Source: a virus
IMG/VR virus record: IMGVR_UViG_3300031232_000011
Coordinates: 1 to 37,240 of that record
Strand: one strand, 5' to 3'
Length of the DNA: 37,240 nt
In this document: one piece after another, positions 29,505 to 37,240 of the stretch
Layout of the letters: each line of letters starts with the position of its first letter
How positions within the stretch are numbered: the stretch's first letter is position 1
The notes under the pieces: model-generated
Databases searched by the model: none
What the model was told of the DNA's origin: nothing
What the model saw: only the letters and a program-made list of their open reading frames with translations
Program-made: the position numbers and the translations under genes

Positions 29505-29939
29505 CTATTCGGTGACGTGGAAAATTTCCTGCAATTCGGCCAGGAAGCGGTCCGCCCCACCCTCCTTGTTGGCGACGAATTTGACGCACGCCGTCACGGC
29601 CTGGATCTGGAGATCGGTCATTTCGAGCGTGGCGGTCTTGAGTTTCCAGTCGCGCTCGGCCTTGGCGGCGGCCAGGGCGGCCGCGCGGAAGTCCGGCGAG
29701 CGCGGATCGAGCGCGCACGGATCAGGCGCGGTCAGCGCATAGTCTTCGAGTTTGATGACGAGGTGGCCGGCGGCGATTTTCTCTTTCGGCGAGGAAGTCC
29801 ACCCCGCTTTGAATATTTCGGTGAGGAGCAGCATCGCGCCCATGGAGAGCGTGAGTATCCGCCCGGTGACGACCGGGACGGACACCGGGGATGCAGCAGC
29901 AGACAACGGTGTAGAGGTACCTGGATTTTCGTTGGTCAT
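29505..29939 (-). CDS. Unknown protein with one possible membrane segment
   Basis: 144 residues. Ser/Thr/Pro-rich N-terminus, then VTGRILTLSMGAMLLLTEIF (about 24-43), a short hydrophobic stretch, then a helical C-terminal part (RAAALAAAKAERDWKLKTAT). Alternative holin or pinholin partner. Position after the fibre gene suits a lysis or tail accessory role. Confidence 0.5.
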   Translation of the reverse strand: MTNENPGTSTPLSAAASPVSVPVVTGRILTLSMGAMLLLTEIFKAGWTSSPKEKIAAGHLVIKLEDYALTAPDPCALDPRSPDFRAAALAAAKAERDWKLKTATLEMTDLQIQAVTACVKFVANKEGGADRFLAELQEIFHVTE

Positions 29940-29943
29940 AAAA

Positions 29944-30207
29944 TCAGGGAGCCGTATCGACCGAATCGATGAGGGCCGCGAGGGCCAGGAGCTGGACTTG
30001 CACGGTGCCGGGAATCACACCCGCGGCAAAAGTGGTCGGCCCGATATAAAACGGCGGCGAAATATCCACGCCCGCCTGCTGGCCGACGACATAGCGGTGG
30101 GCATTGACGCCGACGAGCGCACCGGCCGTGCTGAAGACAATTTCGATCTTTAGCGAACAGCGGATGCGGGTGACCGAGATGGGAGTAGCGTCGAGGATTT
30201 TAGCCAT
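29944..30207 (-). CDS. Small unknown beta-rich protein after tail fibre
   Basis: 87 residues, MAKILDATPISVTRIRCSLK onward, with many strands (YVVGQQAGVDIS, GTVQVQLLALAALID). It lies 25 bp after the fibre gene and may be a fibre chaperone or a small structural protein. Confidence 0.5.
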   Translation of the reverse strand: MAKILDATPISVTRIRCSLKIEIVFSTAGALVGVNAHRYVVGQQAGVDISPPFYIGPTTFAAGVIPGTVQVQLLALAALIDSVDTAP

Positions 30208-30232
30208 AGGAGTGATGCGTTTTTGATTAGGG

Positions 30233-32776
30233 TCAGTTGCTCAAAATTCCGTTTGCGACCAGCGCCGCGACGACGCCCGCGAGCGTGCCGCCGGAAGCGT
30301 ATTTTCCCTGCGCGGCTTGGCTGTTGCAGCCGAAGGCTCCGAAAACAGTCACGGCACCGCTTGGAGCAATGGTAAGTGCATTGATACTCGTCCCGTTATA
30401 CGTTCGGAAAGTATAGGCCCGAGCAGAATTCCCCAAGCTCGAAAATTCCATCTCTTGCGTCGGGCTGTTTGTCCCGACATTGCGAACGTAACAAATGTCA
30501 GCGTTTGTTGTGTCTGAGAACGCGAGGAGACCCCCGCCTTTTACCAAAAGTTGAGTCGTCGCGCTGATCGCCCCCGTGACCGTGAGGCCGGTGGAGGTGA
30601 ACGTCGCAATGCCTGCGCTGTCTGCTTGATTATTTATGTTCAGTCCGTTCGTCCCAGCGAGCAGCACGTTATAGCCGCCAACACCGTGAAAAAAGTTGCC
30701 GCCGCCCAGAGTATGATAAGTCCCATTAGCAAACGCCACGGCTCCCGTTGTGCTAATCGTCGTAAACGCCCCCGTGCTCGGCGTGGTCGCGCCCACGGTC
30801 CCATTGAACGCACTCGCCGTGATCGTCTTGTTCGATAGCGCCTCTGCGCCCGCGAGGGTGGCGAGCGTGCCTGTAATCGGCAGGGTGATACTCGTCGCGG
30901 CCGTGCTCGTGAGCGTCGTCGCAAACGCGCCCGCGGTCGTCAGATTCCCGCCAAGAGTGATCGTCTTGCCAGTGTTCGCCACGCCCGTGCCGCCGTATTG
31001 GCCGGCGATGATGGACGCATTCCACACCCCCGTGGTGACCGTGCCGAGATCCGTGAGCGCCCCCGACCCCGCCCACGTCGAAAGCGCGGTGTTTTCCACC
31101 AGGGAGAGGCCCACATCGGCCCTGGTGAGCGTGATCGCCCCAATGCGGCCGGCGACGGATACGACGTTGTCCGTGTTGTCGATTTTCTGCCAGAGGGCGC
31201 CGTTGGAGATGATCCAGTCGCCGACCTCGAAGCTGAGGGAGGCGAAGGTGCCCGCCGCCGAGACGACGTAGTAATTGCCCTTGGTGGCGGCACTCGGGAT
31301 CGTCGCGAGCGTGGGCGTGTTCGTCGCGGCATCGTACCCGCCCTGGTATTTCACCTGGCCCAGGATCGCGTCGGGAATCTGCAACGTCGGGATCTTGCCG
31401 CCGACATCGAGCGTGGCCACGCCGCTCGCGACGCCCATCTCCGTACGCAGCACTTGCGCGGCATTACTGAGCGCGTCCAACCCCACCGCGGCTTTGTCGA
31501 GCGTCTGCCAGCTTTTGTTGCCACTCCAATATTGTCCCACGGTGCCGGGCGCTATGGCCGGCTCCTTGGCGTTCCAGACGGTCGCGGAGGCCACATAGCC
31601 GTCGGCAATGGCCGAGCCGCGCCAGATGCCCGCGGTCACGGTGCCGAGCGTGGTCAGCGCCCCCGAGCCAGCCCAGGTCGACAGGGCGGTATTCTGCACG
31701 AGGTTGAGGGCGAGCTGGCTTTTCACGGCCGCAAAGTCAGCCGCGCCGAGCAGCGCCTGGACATTGGTGGAAGGCGTGATGGCCGCGTAAAGGGAGAGGT
31801 TCGGGCTAAACGGTTGTCCGCCGCCCGTCGCCCCGATCGCGGTCTTCAGCGCGGCCAGCGAACTCGAGCAGACCAGCCCACCCTGCACGACGAACAGTCC
31901 ATCGGCGTCACCTAGCGCGGCGGCCGCCCCGATATCGCCAAAGAAAGTCGAGCGCATCACGGTCGGATTGGCCGCCTGCAGAAAAGCGTCCATCGGCACG
32001 CTCAGCGTCAGGCTGGGCAGGCTGCCGGGCCGGAGATACGTGAATTCGCTGGTGGTCGGATTGCCGCCCGCAGCCGGCGTGGATACGTGCAGGGTGGCGC
32101 TCAGGCCCAAGCTGGCGCCGACGTCGTCGACGGCCGCGACGGTTAGCTCGTAGGTGGTTTCTGCCGTGAGTCCGATGAAATCATAACTGAGGCCGCTGGA
32201 GACGCCGACCTCAACCCCGTCCAGATAGACCACGTAGCCCGCCACGAAGCCCGTGGCGGCCTGCCAGGTCAGTCGGACCGAGGTGGCGGTGACCAGGCTG
32301 GCCTTCAGTCCCGTGGGCCAGGCACTGGGCACCGGCGTCGGCGCGGGCGCATCGCTCGGCGGCAGGATCCACACGGCAGTGCGATACCAGGAGCGCGTGC
32401 CCGTCCCGGGCGAGATCAACTGAAATTCGAGCTCAAGGGTTTTCGGCGGCCCTGCCCCGATGTAATCCAGCAGCTCCGGCGCCGTGAGCGGCAGACTGAA
32501 GGCCCAGCCGTGCTCGATCGGCGAAAAATCCGTGGGGCCGAGGAAAAACAAGAGCTGCCCCGGCAACCCGAGCGAAAGGTAGGGCTCAAATTCCGGCGCC
32601 CCCGACTCGGCCCGATATGCGCCCGCGCGATCGATCAGGAAAATTTCGCAGGCCAGGGTGTTGCCGGCGATTAGCGGCGGCACGTCGACCGTGCGCCGCT
32701 CGGTCAGCGAATACATCCGCCGCAGGGCCGGCGTCGGCTCGTCGGCGTTGAGGATGAGTTGGAGATCGATGGGCAC
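30233..32776 (-). CDS. Tail fibre / receptor-binding protein with fibronectin III domain
   Basis: 847 residues from a GTG at 32776. The N-terminal ~150 residues are probably the attachment part. Residues about 155-235 are a fibronectin type III domain (PTGLKASLVTATSVRLTWQA, YELTVAAVDDVG). The middle has repeated fibre units (NTALSTWAGSGALT twice, and VGQYWSGNKSWQTL). The C-terminal region is Gly/Thr/Ser-rich, with typical trimeric fibre sequence (TLGGNLTTAGAFATTL, GTLATLAGAEALSNKT). It probably recognises the host surface. TTTGAC lies 14 nt before the start. Confidence 0.85.
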   Translation of the reverse strand: MPIDLQLILNADEPTPALRRMYSLTERRTVDVPPLIAGNTLACEIFLIDRAGAYRAESGAPEFEPYLSLGLPGQLLFFLGPTDFSPIEHGWAFSLPLTAPELLDYIGAGPPKTLELEFQLISPGTGTRSWYRTAVWILPPSDAPAPTPVPSAWPTGLKASLVTATSVRLTWQAATGFVAGYVVYLDGVEVGVSSGLSYDFIGLTAETTYELTVAAVDDVGASLGLSATLHVSTPAAGGNPTTSEFTYLRPGSLPSLTLSVPMDAFLQAANPTVMRSTFFGDIGAAAALGDADGLFVVQGGLVCSSSLAALKTAIGATGGGQPFSPNLSLYAAITPSTNVQALLGAADFAAVKSQLALNLVQNTALSTWAGSGALTTLGTVTAGIWRGSAIADGYVASATVWNAKEPAIAPGTVGQYWSGNKSWQTLDKAAVGLDALSNAAQVLRTEMGVASGVATLDVGGKIPTLQIPDAILGQVKYQGGYDAATNTPTLATIPSAATKGNYYVVSAAGTFASLSFEVGDWIISNGALWQKIDNTDNVVSVAGRIGAITLTRADVGLSLVENTALSTWAGSGALTDLGTVTTGVWNASIIAGQYGGTGVANTGKTITLGGNLTTAGAFATTLTSTAATSITLPITGTLATLAGAEALSNKTITASAFNGTVGATTPSTGAFTTISTTGAVAFANGTYHTLGGGNFFHGVGGYNVLLAGTNGLNINNQADSAGIATFTSTGLTVTGAISATTQLLVKGGGLLAFSDTTNADICYVRNVGTNSPTQEMEFSSLGNSARAYTFRTYNGTSINALTIAPSGAVTVFGAFGCNSQAAQGKYASGGTLAGVVAALVANGILSN
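31035..31110 (-). repeat. Tail-fibre internal repeat, copy 2
   Basis: About 76 bp similar to 31635-31710, exactly 600 bp away. Both encode the LV(E/Q)NTALSTWAGSGALT unit. Such repeats can change fibre length by recombination. Confidence 0.7.
31635..31710 (-). repeat. Tail-fibre internal repeat, copy 1
   Basis: The partner of 31035-31110, one fibre unit upstream in the coding direction. Confidence 0.7.
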
Positions 32777-32836
32777 CGCTTGGCGCGAATGTCAAAGCTG
32801 CCTGAAGCGACCGCGGAAAGGTTGTCTAGACTGCCC

Positions 32837-33328
32837 CTAATATTTCAACGGCTCGAATCCGATCAACACGTACTCCACCTGAACTTTCATGCCCTCATCC
32901 CCACCCAGCCGGGTATCCTTCGCCGTCACTTGAACGCGAATATACGAACCCCAAGACTTATCATAATACGACGCCACAAAATGAGGCGAGCCGCTCGCAT
33001 TCTGTGTCCCCGACACATACCAAAAACGGTAAGTCTCGGGACCACCCACGACCGCGGCGAACCCCAGCGAAACAGTGCCCTCCGCCAGATCGTACAGCCC
33101 ATCGGTGGTCCCCGCCTTTGACCAAGAGAAATCACAAAAGAACGCGCTCCCCACCAGTTGCGCCTGCGTGATGGAGCAAAAAGCCGAGCCCCGCCCCTGC
33201 GTGACTGTCACCGCCGGAGGGCTCGCCGGGACAACCGCTTTGGCTTTTTCCTCCCCGCACGTGCTCCACAGGAGATCCCCCTGGGCGATGCGCAAAAATC
33301 CCCCTCCCGTTTTGGGTTTGACCGCCAT
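32837..33328 (-). CDS. Small structural protein (tail tip or fibre accessory)
   Basis: 163 residues, beta-rich (VTVTQGRGSAFCSITQAQLV, YIRVQVTAKDTRLGGDEGMK). Its ATG shares one base with the stop of the previous gene (TGATG), so it is coupled. No family recognised; lies between the tip-like protein and the fibre. Confidence 0.6.
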   Translation of the reverse strand: MAVKPKTGGGFLRIAQGDLLWSTCGEEKAKAVVPASPPAVTVTQGRGSAFCSITQAQLVGSAFFCDFSWSKAGTTDGLYDLAEGTVSLGFAAVVGGPETYRFWYVSGTQNASGSPHFVASYYDKSWGSYIRVQVTAKDTRLGGDEGMKVQVEYVLIGFEPLKY

Positions 33329-34629
33329 CAGACCAGATCGTCGAAATTGATTTCAGTCGTCGCCACCCGGTAGATCGGACCGCCCATCCAGGGCGCGGGG
33401 CCCTCGTTCTCGTAGATTTGGTATCCGCTCAGCGGCGTCAGCAGCGCGGCCAGGAATGCTACCGGATTCTGCATGCCGGCGGGCGGCACAATATCCGCCG
33501 GGCTCGCGATGCCGGCCGACACTCCGGGCAAATAAAAAGTCTCTGTCACTCTCGTGCGTACGAGCCGGATGCCGCCGGCGTAGTTGCCCGTGCCGCCTAT
33601 GGCATAGGTCGAAGCGTAAGTGCCGACCAAATTCACCGCGTAGAGGTTGTTGCTCCAGCCGGGGAGCCAGATCGTGTTGGCATCGATCACGCCCCAGTAG
33701 CCCGCGGGATAAATAAAAGTGACCGGATTGCCCCACACCGCGGCCAGCGCCCGGGCCGGATCGAAACCGTGGGCCGTGATGGCCAGGTGCGTGGGCAGAT
33801 AGATTCTTTGCTGGGAGACGCCGATTACGGTGGTCGTGGGATGGGCCGACGTGGTGACCGTAAGACTGCCGGCGCCCATCGTGATCGGAATGAGCCGCGC
33901 GGCGTCGGTGCCGCCGCTCAGCGCCAGCGCGAGCGAACCGCCGCCAACGGCGGGCAGGAAATTCCCCACGCCCACCGTGAGGCCTGCGGCGACGATCGAG
34001 GCCAGGCCGTTGAGTGCCGCGGCAATCGTGGCGTCCCCGGTATTGTACGCCAGGGCGTCCGTGGTGCTGGCCCCGTAAGAGAGCGTGAAAGTACCGGCGG
34101 TGGCGTAGCCCACCGTCTGCGTGCTGGGCACCTTGAGGGGATTATAGAGCTTCGAATCGCCAGTGACGTAGAGCCCGAATGCGGCGGAATAGCTGCCCGA
34201 CCCAATCGTGGACCATGTCGGGTAATCGGTGGCGGGGCCCTGCGTCTTTGCGCTCAGATCGAAGGGATTGAACGCGGTGTCCGGGGTGTAGTCGGGCTTC
34301 GTGAAATAGCGGGAGCCCGGGTAGTTGACTTGCGGCCCGGGAATATTCGCGAAGACGCGCTTGACCGCGGCCCACTGGCCATTGATCGGCACGGGATCGC
34401 TCTCGGCGGCGAGGTAGGCCGTAGCATCGGCCGGGTCGCGATCCGGCACGCCGGCAGTGCGCAGGCCGAGCTTCGGCCGATACCGCGCGCGAGCGACCTG
34501 ATAATGGCGCTCGTAGAGCTTCGTCGCGAGATCGGGCACGAAGGAGCCCTTGAAGGGATAAGTGACGATCGGCCCGGGCGTGAGCTCGTGCTCGTGCAGC
34601 TGGCCATCGCGAAAGCGGGGCGTATCCAT
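33328..34629 (-). CDS. Putative tail tip / baseplate protein
   Basis: 433 residues beginning MDTPRFRDGQLHEHELTPGP. Strand-rich, with a Gly/Ala/Thr-rich middle (SYGASTTDALAYNTGDATIA). The end, VATTEINFDDLV, is acidic. It lies directly after the tape measure gene (7-bp gap), where distal tail or tip proteins are encoded. Assignment by position only. Confidence 0.55.
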   Translation of the reverse strand: MDTPRFRDGQLHEHELTPGPIVTYPFKGSFVPDLATKLYERHYQVARARYRPKLGLRTAGVPDRDPADATAYLAAESDPVPINGQWAAVKRVFANIPGPQVNYPGSRYFTKPDYTPDTAFNPFDLSAKTQGPATDYPTWSTIGSGSYSAAFGLYVTGDSKLYNPLKVPSTQTVGYATAGTFTLSYGASTTDALAYNTGDATIAAALNGLASIVAAGLTVGVGNFLPAVGGGSLALALSGGTDAARLIPITMGAGSLTVTTSAHPTTTVIGVSQQRIYLPTHLAITAHGFDPARALAAVWGNPVTFIYPAGYWGVIDANTIWLPGWSNNLYAVNLVGTYASTYAIGGTGNYAGGIRLVRTRVTETFYLPGVSAGIASPADIVPPAGMQNPVAFLAALLTPLSGYQIYENEGPAPWMGGPIYRVATTEINFDDLV

Positions 34630-34636
34630 GAGGCGG

Positions 34637-36115
34637 TTACCCAGTGAAGAGCACGGTGGGCACGCCCTTGGCGAGCTGGCCGTTCAGGTTTTTGAGCTGA
34701 TCGGCGATGCTGTTGGTCGTGCCCGCGCCCCCGAGCTGGCCTACGAGATTCGTGAGGAGGCTGTTGGTCTTGTCGGTCTTGTCCTGGGCGCGGGTGTATT
34801 GCTCGATCAACTGGTCGACGGCGAGCGGGTCGCCCTTGAAGCCCGCGCGCACGGCGTCGGCACCGCCGAAACTGAAGTCGGTCCGGATCTGGTTGCGCAT
34901 ATCCAGCTCTTTTTGGACGCGCGCATTTTCGTTTTGCAGCCGGAGAATCTCCAGGGAATTGCCGAAACGGAAGGCGCTGCCCGGATCGTCTTGGAGCCCT
35001 TGCAGCTTCGCGTTATTCTTCTGCCTCACGTCGGCCAGTTCGGCGTCGCTGGCCGCCGAGATCTCGGCGGCCGACTGGCCCCCCAGGACCGCCATATTCA
35101 TGAAGCCCTCATAGGATTCCTGCGTTTTTCGAGCGGCTTCGGCCTGACCCTCCATGATCGCCAGCGCTGCAGCTTCCGCCTTCGCTTTCGCTTCGGCGAG
35201 CACAACCGCCAGCTTTTTCAGCTCAACGTCAGTCGCGTCAAGCGCGGTCTGTTTGGACGTATCGACGAGCACTTCCTTCTTCAAGACGGCCAGTCTTCCC
35301 TGCAGGATGGTGATCTGCTCTTCGGTGGTTTTTTGATCGAAAAGGTATTGCTGGTGTTTCGCCTCGGCCGCGGCCTGTTCCTGGTACCATTTGAGATCCT
35401 CGGCCCCCACTTTCGCACTCACCGCGGCCTCCTCCTTTTTCAGCGCCAAGCCCGCTTCGGTCACCTTGTTTTGCGCCTCGGATATCTTGACCCCGAGCTG
35501 ACGGCGGCCCAGGGCATCGCCCTCGTAGGAAACCAGATCGGACTGCAAATTGCCGAGGGTCACGAGGCGGGCAAAATACTGATCCTCCGTGCTGAGCGCC
35601 TTGAGCGCAATCTCCGCCCGCTGCGTGTCCAGGGTGAGCAGATCGGCCGTGATTTTCTTGAATTCCTGCGCGTGCTCCTGTGACTTGCGTAGACTCTCCC
35701 GCTGGCTCGCCAGCGCGGCATCCGAGGCGCGGATGGCCTCGTAGCTGGCATTAAAGGCATCGGCCCCCATGTAGGCATACTCGGCCATATCGACGAGGTT
35801 TTCGCCCGCTCGGCCGAGGACGCCCACGACCTGCACGCCCCAGTTCTTGGCCGTGCCGGAAATATAATCCCAGCCATCGCCCAGATTGCGCACGGCCTGG
35901 GTGTTGGCATCGATCTCGCCCTTGGCGGCGCGCGCGCGCTCGATCACGCCGTCGAAAAAAGCAAAGAGCGTGGCCGCCACGCCCCCCAGCTCGAGCCCGC
36001 GACGCAATCCGCTCCACTCCTTCGACGCGCCCTTGATATCGGCGTTCACGCCCTTGAGCTGGGATCTGAATCCCGAGGTATCGAGGCCCATTGCGAGCAG
36101 GATGTTGTCGGCCAT
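34637..36115 (-). CDS. Short tape measure protein
   Basis: 492 residues. The N-terminus MADNILLAMGLDTSGFRSQL is typical of tape measure proteins, and most of residues 120-380 is a long coiled coil (LRKSQEHAQEFKKITADLLT, VELKKLAVVLAEAKAKAEAA). One hydrophobic patch is at GVAATLFAFFDGVIERA. At the usual ~0.15 nm per residue the tail would be roughly 70 nm, short for a siphovirus. TTTGAC lies 14 nt before the ATG. A repressor/membrane-protein pair interrupts the usual tail assembly-tape measure adjacency. Confidence 0.78.
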   Translation of the reverse strand: MADNILLAMGLDTSGFRSQLKGVNADIKGASKEWSGLRRGLELGGVAATLFAFFDGVIERARAAKGEIDANTQAVRNLGDGWDYISGTAKNWGVQVVGVLGRAGENLVDMAEYAYMGADAFNASYEAIRASDAALASQRESLRKSQEHAQEFKKITADLLTLDTQRAEIALKALSTEDQYFARLVTLGNLQSDLVSYEGDALGRRQLGVKISEAQNKVTEAGLALKKEEAAVSAKVGAEDLKWYQEQAAAEAKHQQYLFDQKTTEEQITILQGRLAVLKKEVLVDTSKQTALDATDVELKKLAVVLAEAKAKAEAAALAIMEGQAEAARKTQESYEGFMNMAVLGGQSAAEISAASDAELADVRQKNNAKLQGLQDDPGSAFRFGNSLEILRLQNENARVQKELDMRNQIRTDFSFGGADAVRAGFKGDPLAVDQLIEQYTRAQDKTDKTNSLLTNLVGQLGGAGTTNSIADQLKNLNGQLAKGVPTVLFTG

Positions 36116-36160
36116 GCGGAGGGCGGAATGTCAAACGGTTCGCCCGGCTCTCCGCAGGTC

Positions 36161-36403
36161 TCACCGTTGCCGCGTGGCCTGCGGCCCGGTGCTTGTCCTC
36201 AATTCATGTGCTTCTTGCGGTGGTGGTTGGAGCCGCGGCAGCAGCTCTAGAAGCATGCTCCCCGCCGGGTGCGCCAGTCCCTGCTCCCAGTTCTGTAGGT
36301 TTTTTAGTTTCAGGCCCCAGGCCTTTGCGGCCTGGCTCTGGCTGAGAGAGTCCCGCTGGCGGGCCGCTTTTAATAGCTTAGCGAATTGGTTTTTTTGGGC
36401 CAT
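36161..36403 (-). CDS. Small helix-turn-helix (XRE-like) repressor
   Basis: 80 residues. QFAKLLKAARQRDSLSQSQA and AKAWGLKLKNLQNWEQGLA form the helices of an XRE/Cro-type DNA-binding domain. The C-terminus is Pro/Gln-rich. It is divergent from the membrane protein at 36527, with inverted repeats between them, so it probably represses itself and that gene. It lies inside the tail operon, away from the lysogeny block. Confidence 0.75.
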   Translation of the reverse strand: MAQKNQFAKLLKAARQRDSLSQSQAAKAWGLKLKNLQNWEQGLAHPAGSMLLELLPRLQPPPQEAHELRTSTGPQATRQR

Positions 36404-36452
36404 GGCTCATGTGATCAATAATCCTTCTTTGTTGGAGTTTCTTTGGTCATCC

Positions 36453-36482
36453 GCCCCGGTGGTGCGCAAACACTGCCGGGGC
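36453..36482. promoter_or_regulatory. Inverted repeat between divergent moron genes
   Basis: GCCCCGG (36453-36459) and CCGGGGC (36476-36482), 16 bp apart, centrally placed in the 123-bp gap between the repressor and the membrane-protein gene. Candidate operator. AT-rich promoter-like sequence (TTGCTA ... TTATTAGGA) follows toward 36516. Confidence 0.5.
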
Positions 36483-36526
36483 ATTTCTCTTGCTAAACTA
36501 TCCCCATTTATTAGGATATGGTCAAT

Positions 36527-36913
36527 ATGAAAACCGAAGACTCGCTGACCTTTGAGCAGGCCATCCCTGCGTATGCTGCCGGTGGTTGGAAAATCATTAG
36601 CGACGGCCCGAGCGGGTTGCAGATGCAGGCACCCAAGAGAATGGGCGGTTTAGACAAGGTCTGCCTGGCTTTCGGCATTCTGACCGTGGTGGCCTACGGA
36701 GTCGGGCTTATCTTTATCGGCATTGCGCTCATCGACTATGCGTTTCTAACCAAGCAAAAAACCAAGCTTTTCACCCGTGATTCGCATTTCTCAAAGGCCG
36801 AAGCCCAAGGCAAGATTCAGCCCAAAAAAACGTCTAGGGCGTTTGTCTGGGTGCTCGCGGTTGCTCTCGTTTTCTTTCTGCTCTTGTTTGCAGCAGTTGC
36901 CTTGAGGCGATAA
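36527..36913 (+). CDS. Membrane protein, moron / exclusion candidate
   Basis: 128 residues from the ATG at 36527; the earlier ATG at 36518 leaves only 1 nt after AGGA, whereas this one has 10. A soluble N-terminus (~45 residues) is followed by hydrophobic segments at about 48-70 (AFGILTVVAYGVGLIFIGIA) and 108-125 (VLAVALVFFLLLFAAVA), with a basic loop between. Lower GC than the neighbours. It has its own regulator and terminator, so expression in the lysogen is likely; a superinfection-exclusion role is a guess. Confidence 0.65.
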   Translation: MKTEDSLTFEQAIPAYAAGGWKIISDGPSGLQMQAPKRMGGLDKVCLAFGILTVVAYGVGLIFIGIALIDYAFLTKQKTKLFTRDSHFSKAEAQGKIQPKKTSRAFVWVLAVALVFFLLLFAAVALRR

Positions 36914-36928
36914 CCCGGCGCGGCCGGG
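36914..36928. terminator. Convergent GC hairpin (CCCGGC-GCG-GCCGGG)
   Basis: A perfect 6-bp stem with a 3-nt loop, placed in the 16 bp between the stop of the plus-strand membrane protein and the stop of the tail assembly gene. It can work in both directions, but has no T-tract on either side. Confidence 0.5.
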
Positions 36929-36929
36929 C

Positions 36930-37240
36930 TTAACCCAATGTCCCGGGCTCTTCCCCCGGCGGCCGCGGCGGCGGGCCGATGAGCGCGTGGCTGGGCGGGG
37001 TGTACCGCTCTTCATGGCCTTCGAGGATGTCCGGCACGCGCAACACCTGGAAGGTCCAGGCGACCCCGTAGTCGAGGCAGGCAGCTTGGCTATGGCCGGC
37101 CAGGGCGAATTCGCTGGCGACATAGTCATACCACGTGAGGGCTGCCCGCAGTGGGCTCGTGGGCTCCGCCTGGGCGCTCTTCCCGGCCCCGGGTGCATCC
37201 TGGAACGCCGCGTTCAGCCGGGTCCGGATCTCCGGCTCCA
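36930..37240 (-). CDS. Tail assembly protein candidate, C-terminal part (continues at 1-485)
   Basis: This is the 3' end of the gene that begins at 485; bases 37114-37240 repeat 1-127. The C-terminal residues include SEFALAGHSQAACLDYGVAW and a Pro-rich end (GPPPRPPGEEPGTLG) before a TAA at 36932-36930. The joined protein is 222 residues. Confidence 0.6.
   Translation of the reverse strand, partial: EPEIRTRLNAAFQDAPGAGKSAQAEPTSPLRAALTWYDYVASEFALAGHSQAACLDYGVAWTFQVLRVPDILEGHEERYTPPSHALIGPPPRPPGEEPGTLG
37114..37240. repeat. Terminal direct repeat, right copy
   Basis: Identical to 1-127; remove one copy to obtain the 37,113-bp circle. Confidence 0.95.

Overview
The window is one complete, circularly closed genome of a temperate tailed phage, about 37,113 bp long. 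Bases 1-127 recur exactly at 37114-37240, and one gene runs through that join. The phage has a lambda-like GpA large terminase, a lambda-type portal, an S49 head protease, an HK97-fold-like major capsid protein, a tail tube, a short tape measure and a long tail fibre, so a siphovirus is likely. The host is probably a GC-rich verrucomicrobium (Opitutaceae-like). This is inferred from high GC, Ig/He_PIG-type domains in secreted and tail proteins, and many starts without a Shine-Dalgarno sequence. No host gene is present to prove it.

Layout. (1) Packaging, head and tail genes run leftward from 14655 down to 1, cross the join, and continue from 37113 to about 30233. The order is small terminase candidate, large terminase, connector-like genes, portal, protease, scaffold candidate, capsid, tail completion, tail tube, tail assembly, tape measure, tail tip, fibre. 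(2) A lysis-like block follows (30207-27845): a two-segment membrane protein (holin candidate), a lipoprotein-like protein and a secreted Ig-domain protein. No endolysin is recognisable. (3) The lysogeny block (27827-24873) has two divergent ribbon-helix-helix regulators over a dyad-rich 80-bp gap, two paralogous winged-helix (excisionase-like) genes, two unknowns, and a tyrosine integrase reading rightward on the other strand. (4) An early replication operon runs leftward from 24241 to 15349. Its twelve genes are mostly joined by ATGA stop/start overlaps: two unknowns, a ParB-like protein, a J-domain protein, several small (partly zinc-binding) proteins, a family X polymerase-like nucleotidyltransferase, an archaeo-eukaryotic-type primase and an AAA+/SF3-like helicase.

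Three short rightward genes sit between the large terminase and the connector genes. A repressor plus membrane-protein pair sits inside the tail module. Both look like late-acquired morons.

The non-coding DNA is unusually informative. Between the early operon and the integrase, 24262-24621 is packed with nested and mutually exclusive inverted repeats and ends, on the minus strand, in a terminator-like hairpin just before the first ribosome-binding site. This is a candidate structured leader RNA or attenuator. Next to it, 24694-24860 looks like attP: a core dyad flanked by helically phased direct repeats. A 20-bp perfect palindrome of LacI-operator style occurs three times although the phage has no LacI-type gene. 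A TTTGAC motif recurs 14-17 nt before many late-gene starts. Several gene junctions reuse the same short sequence.
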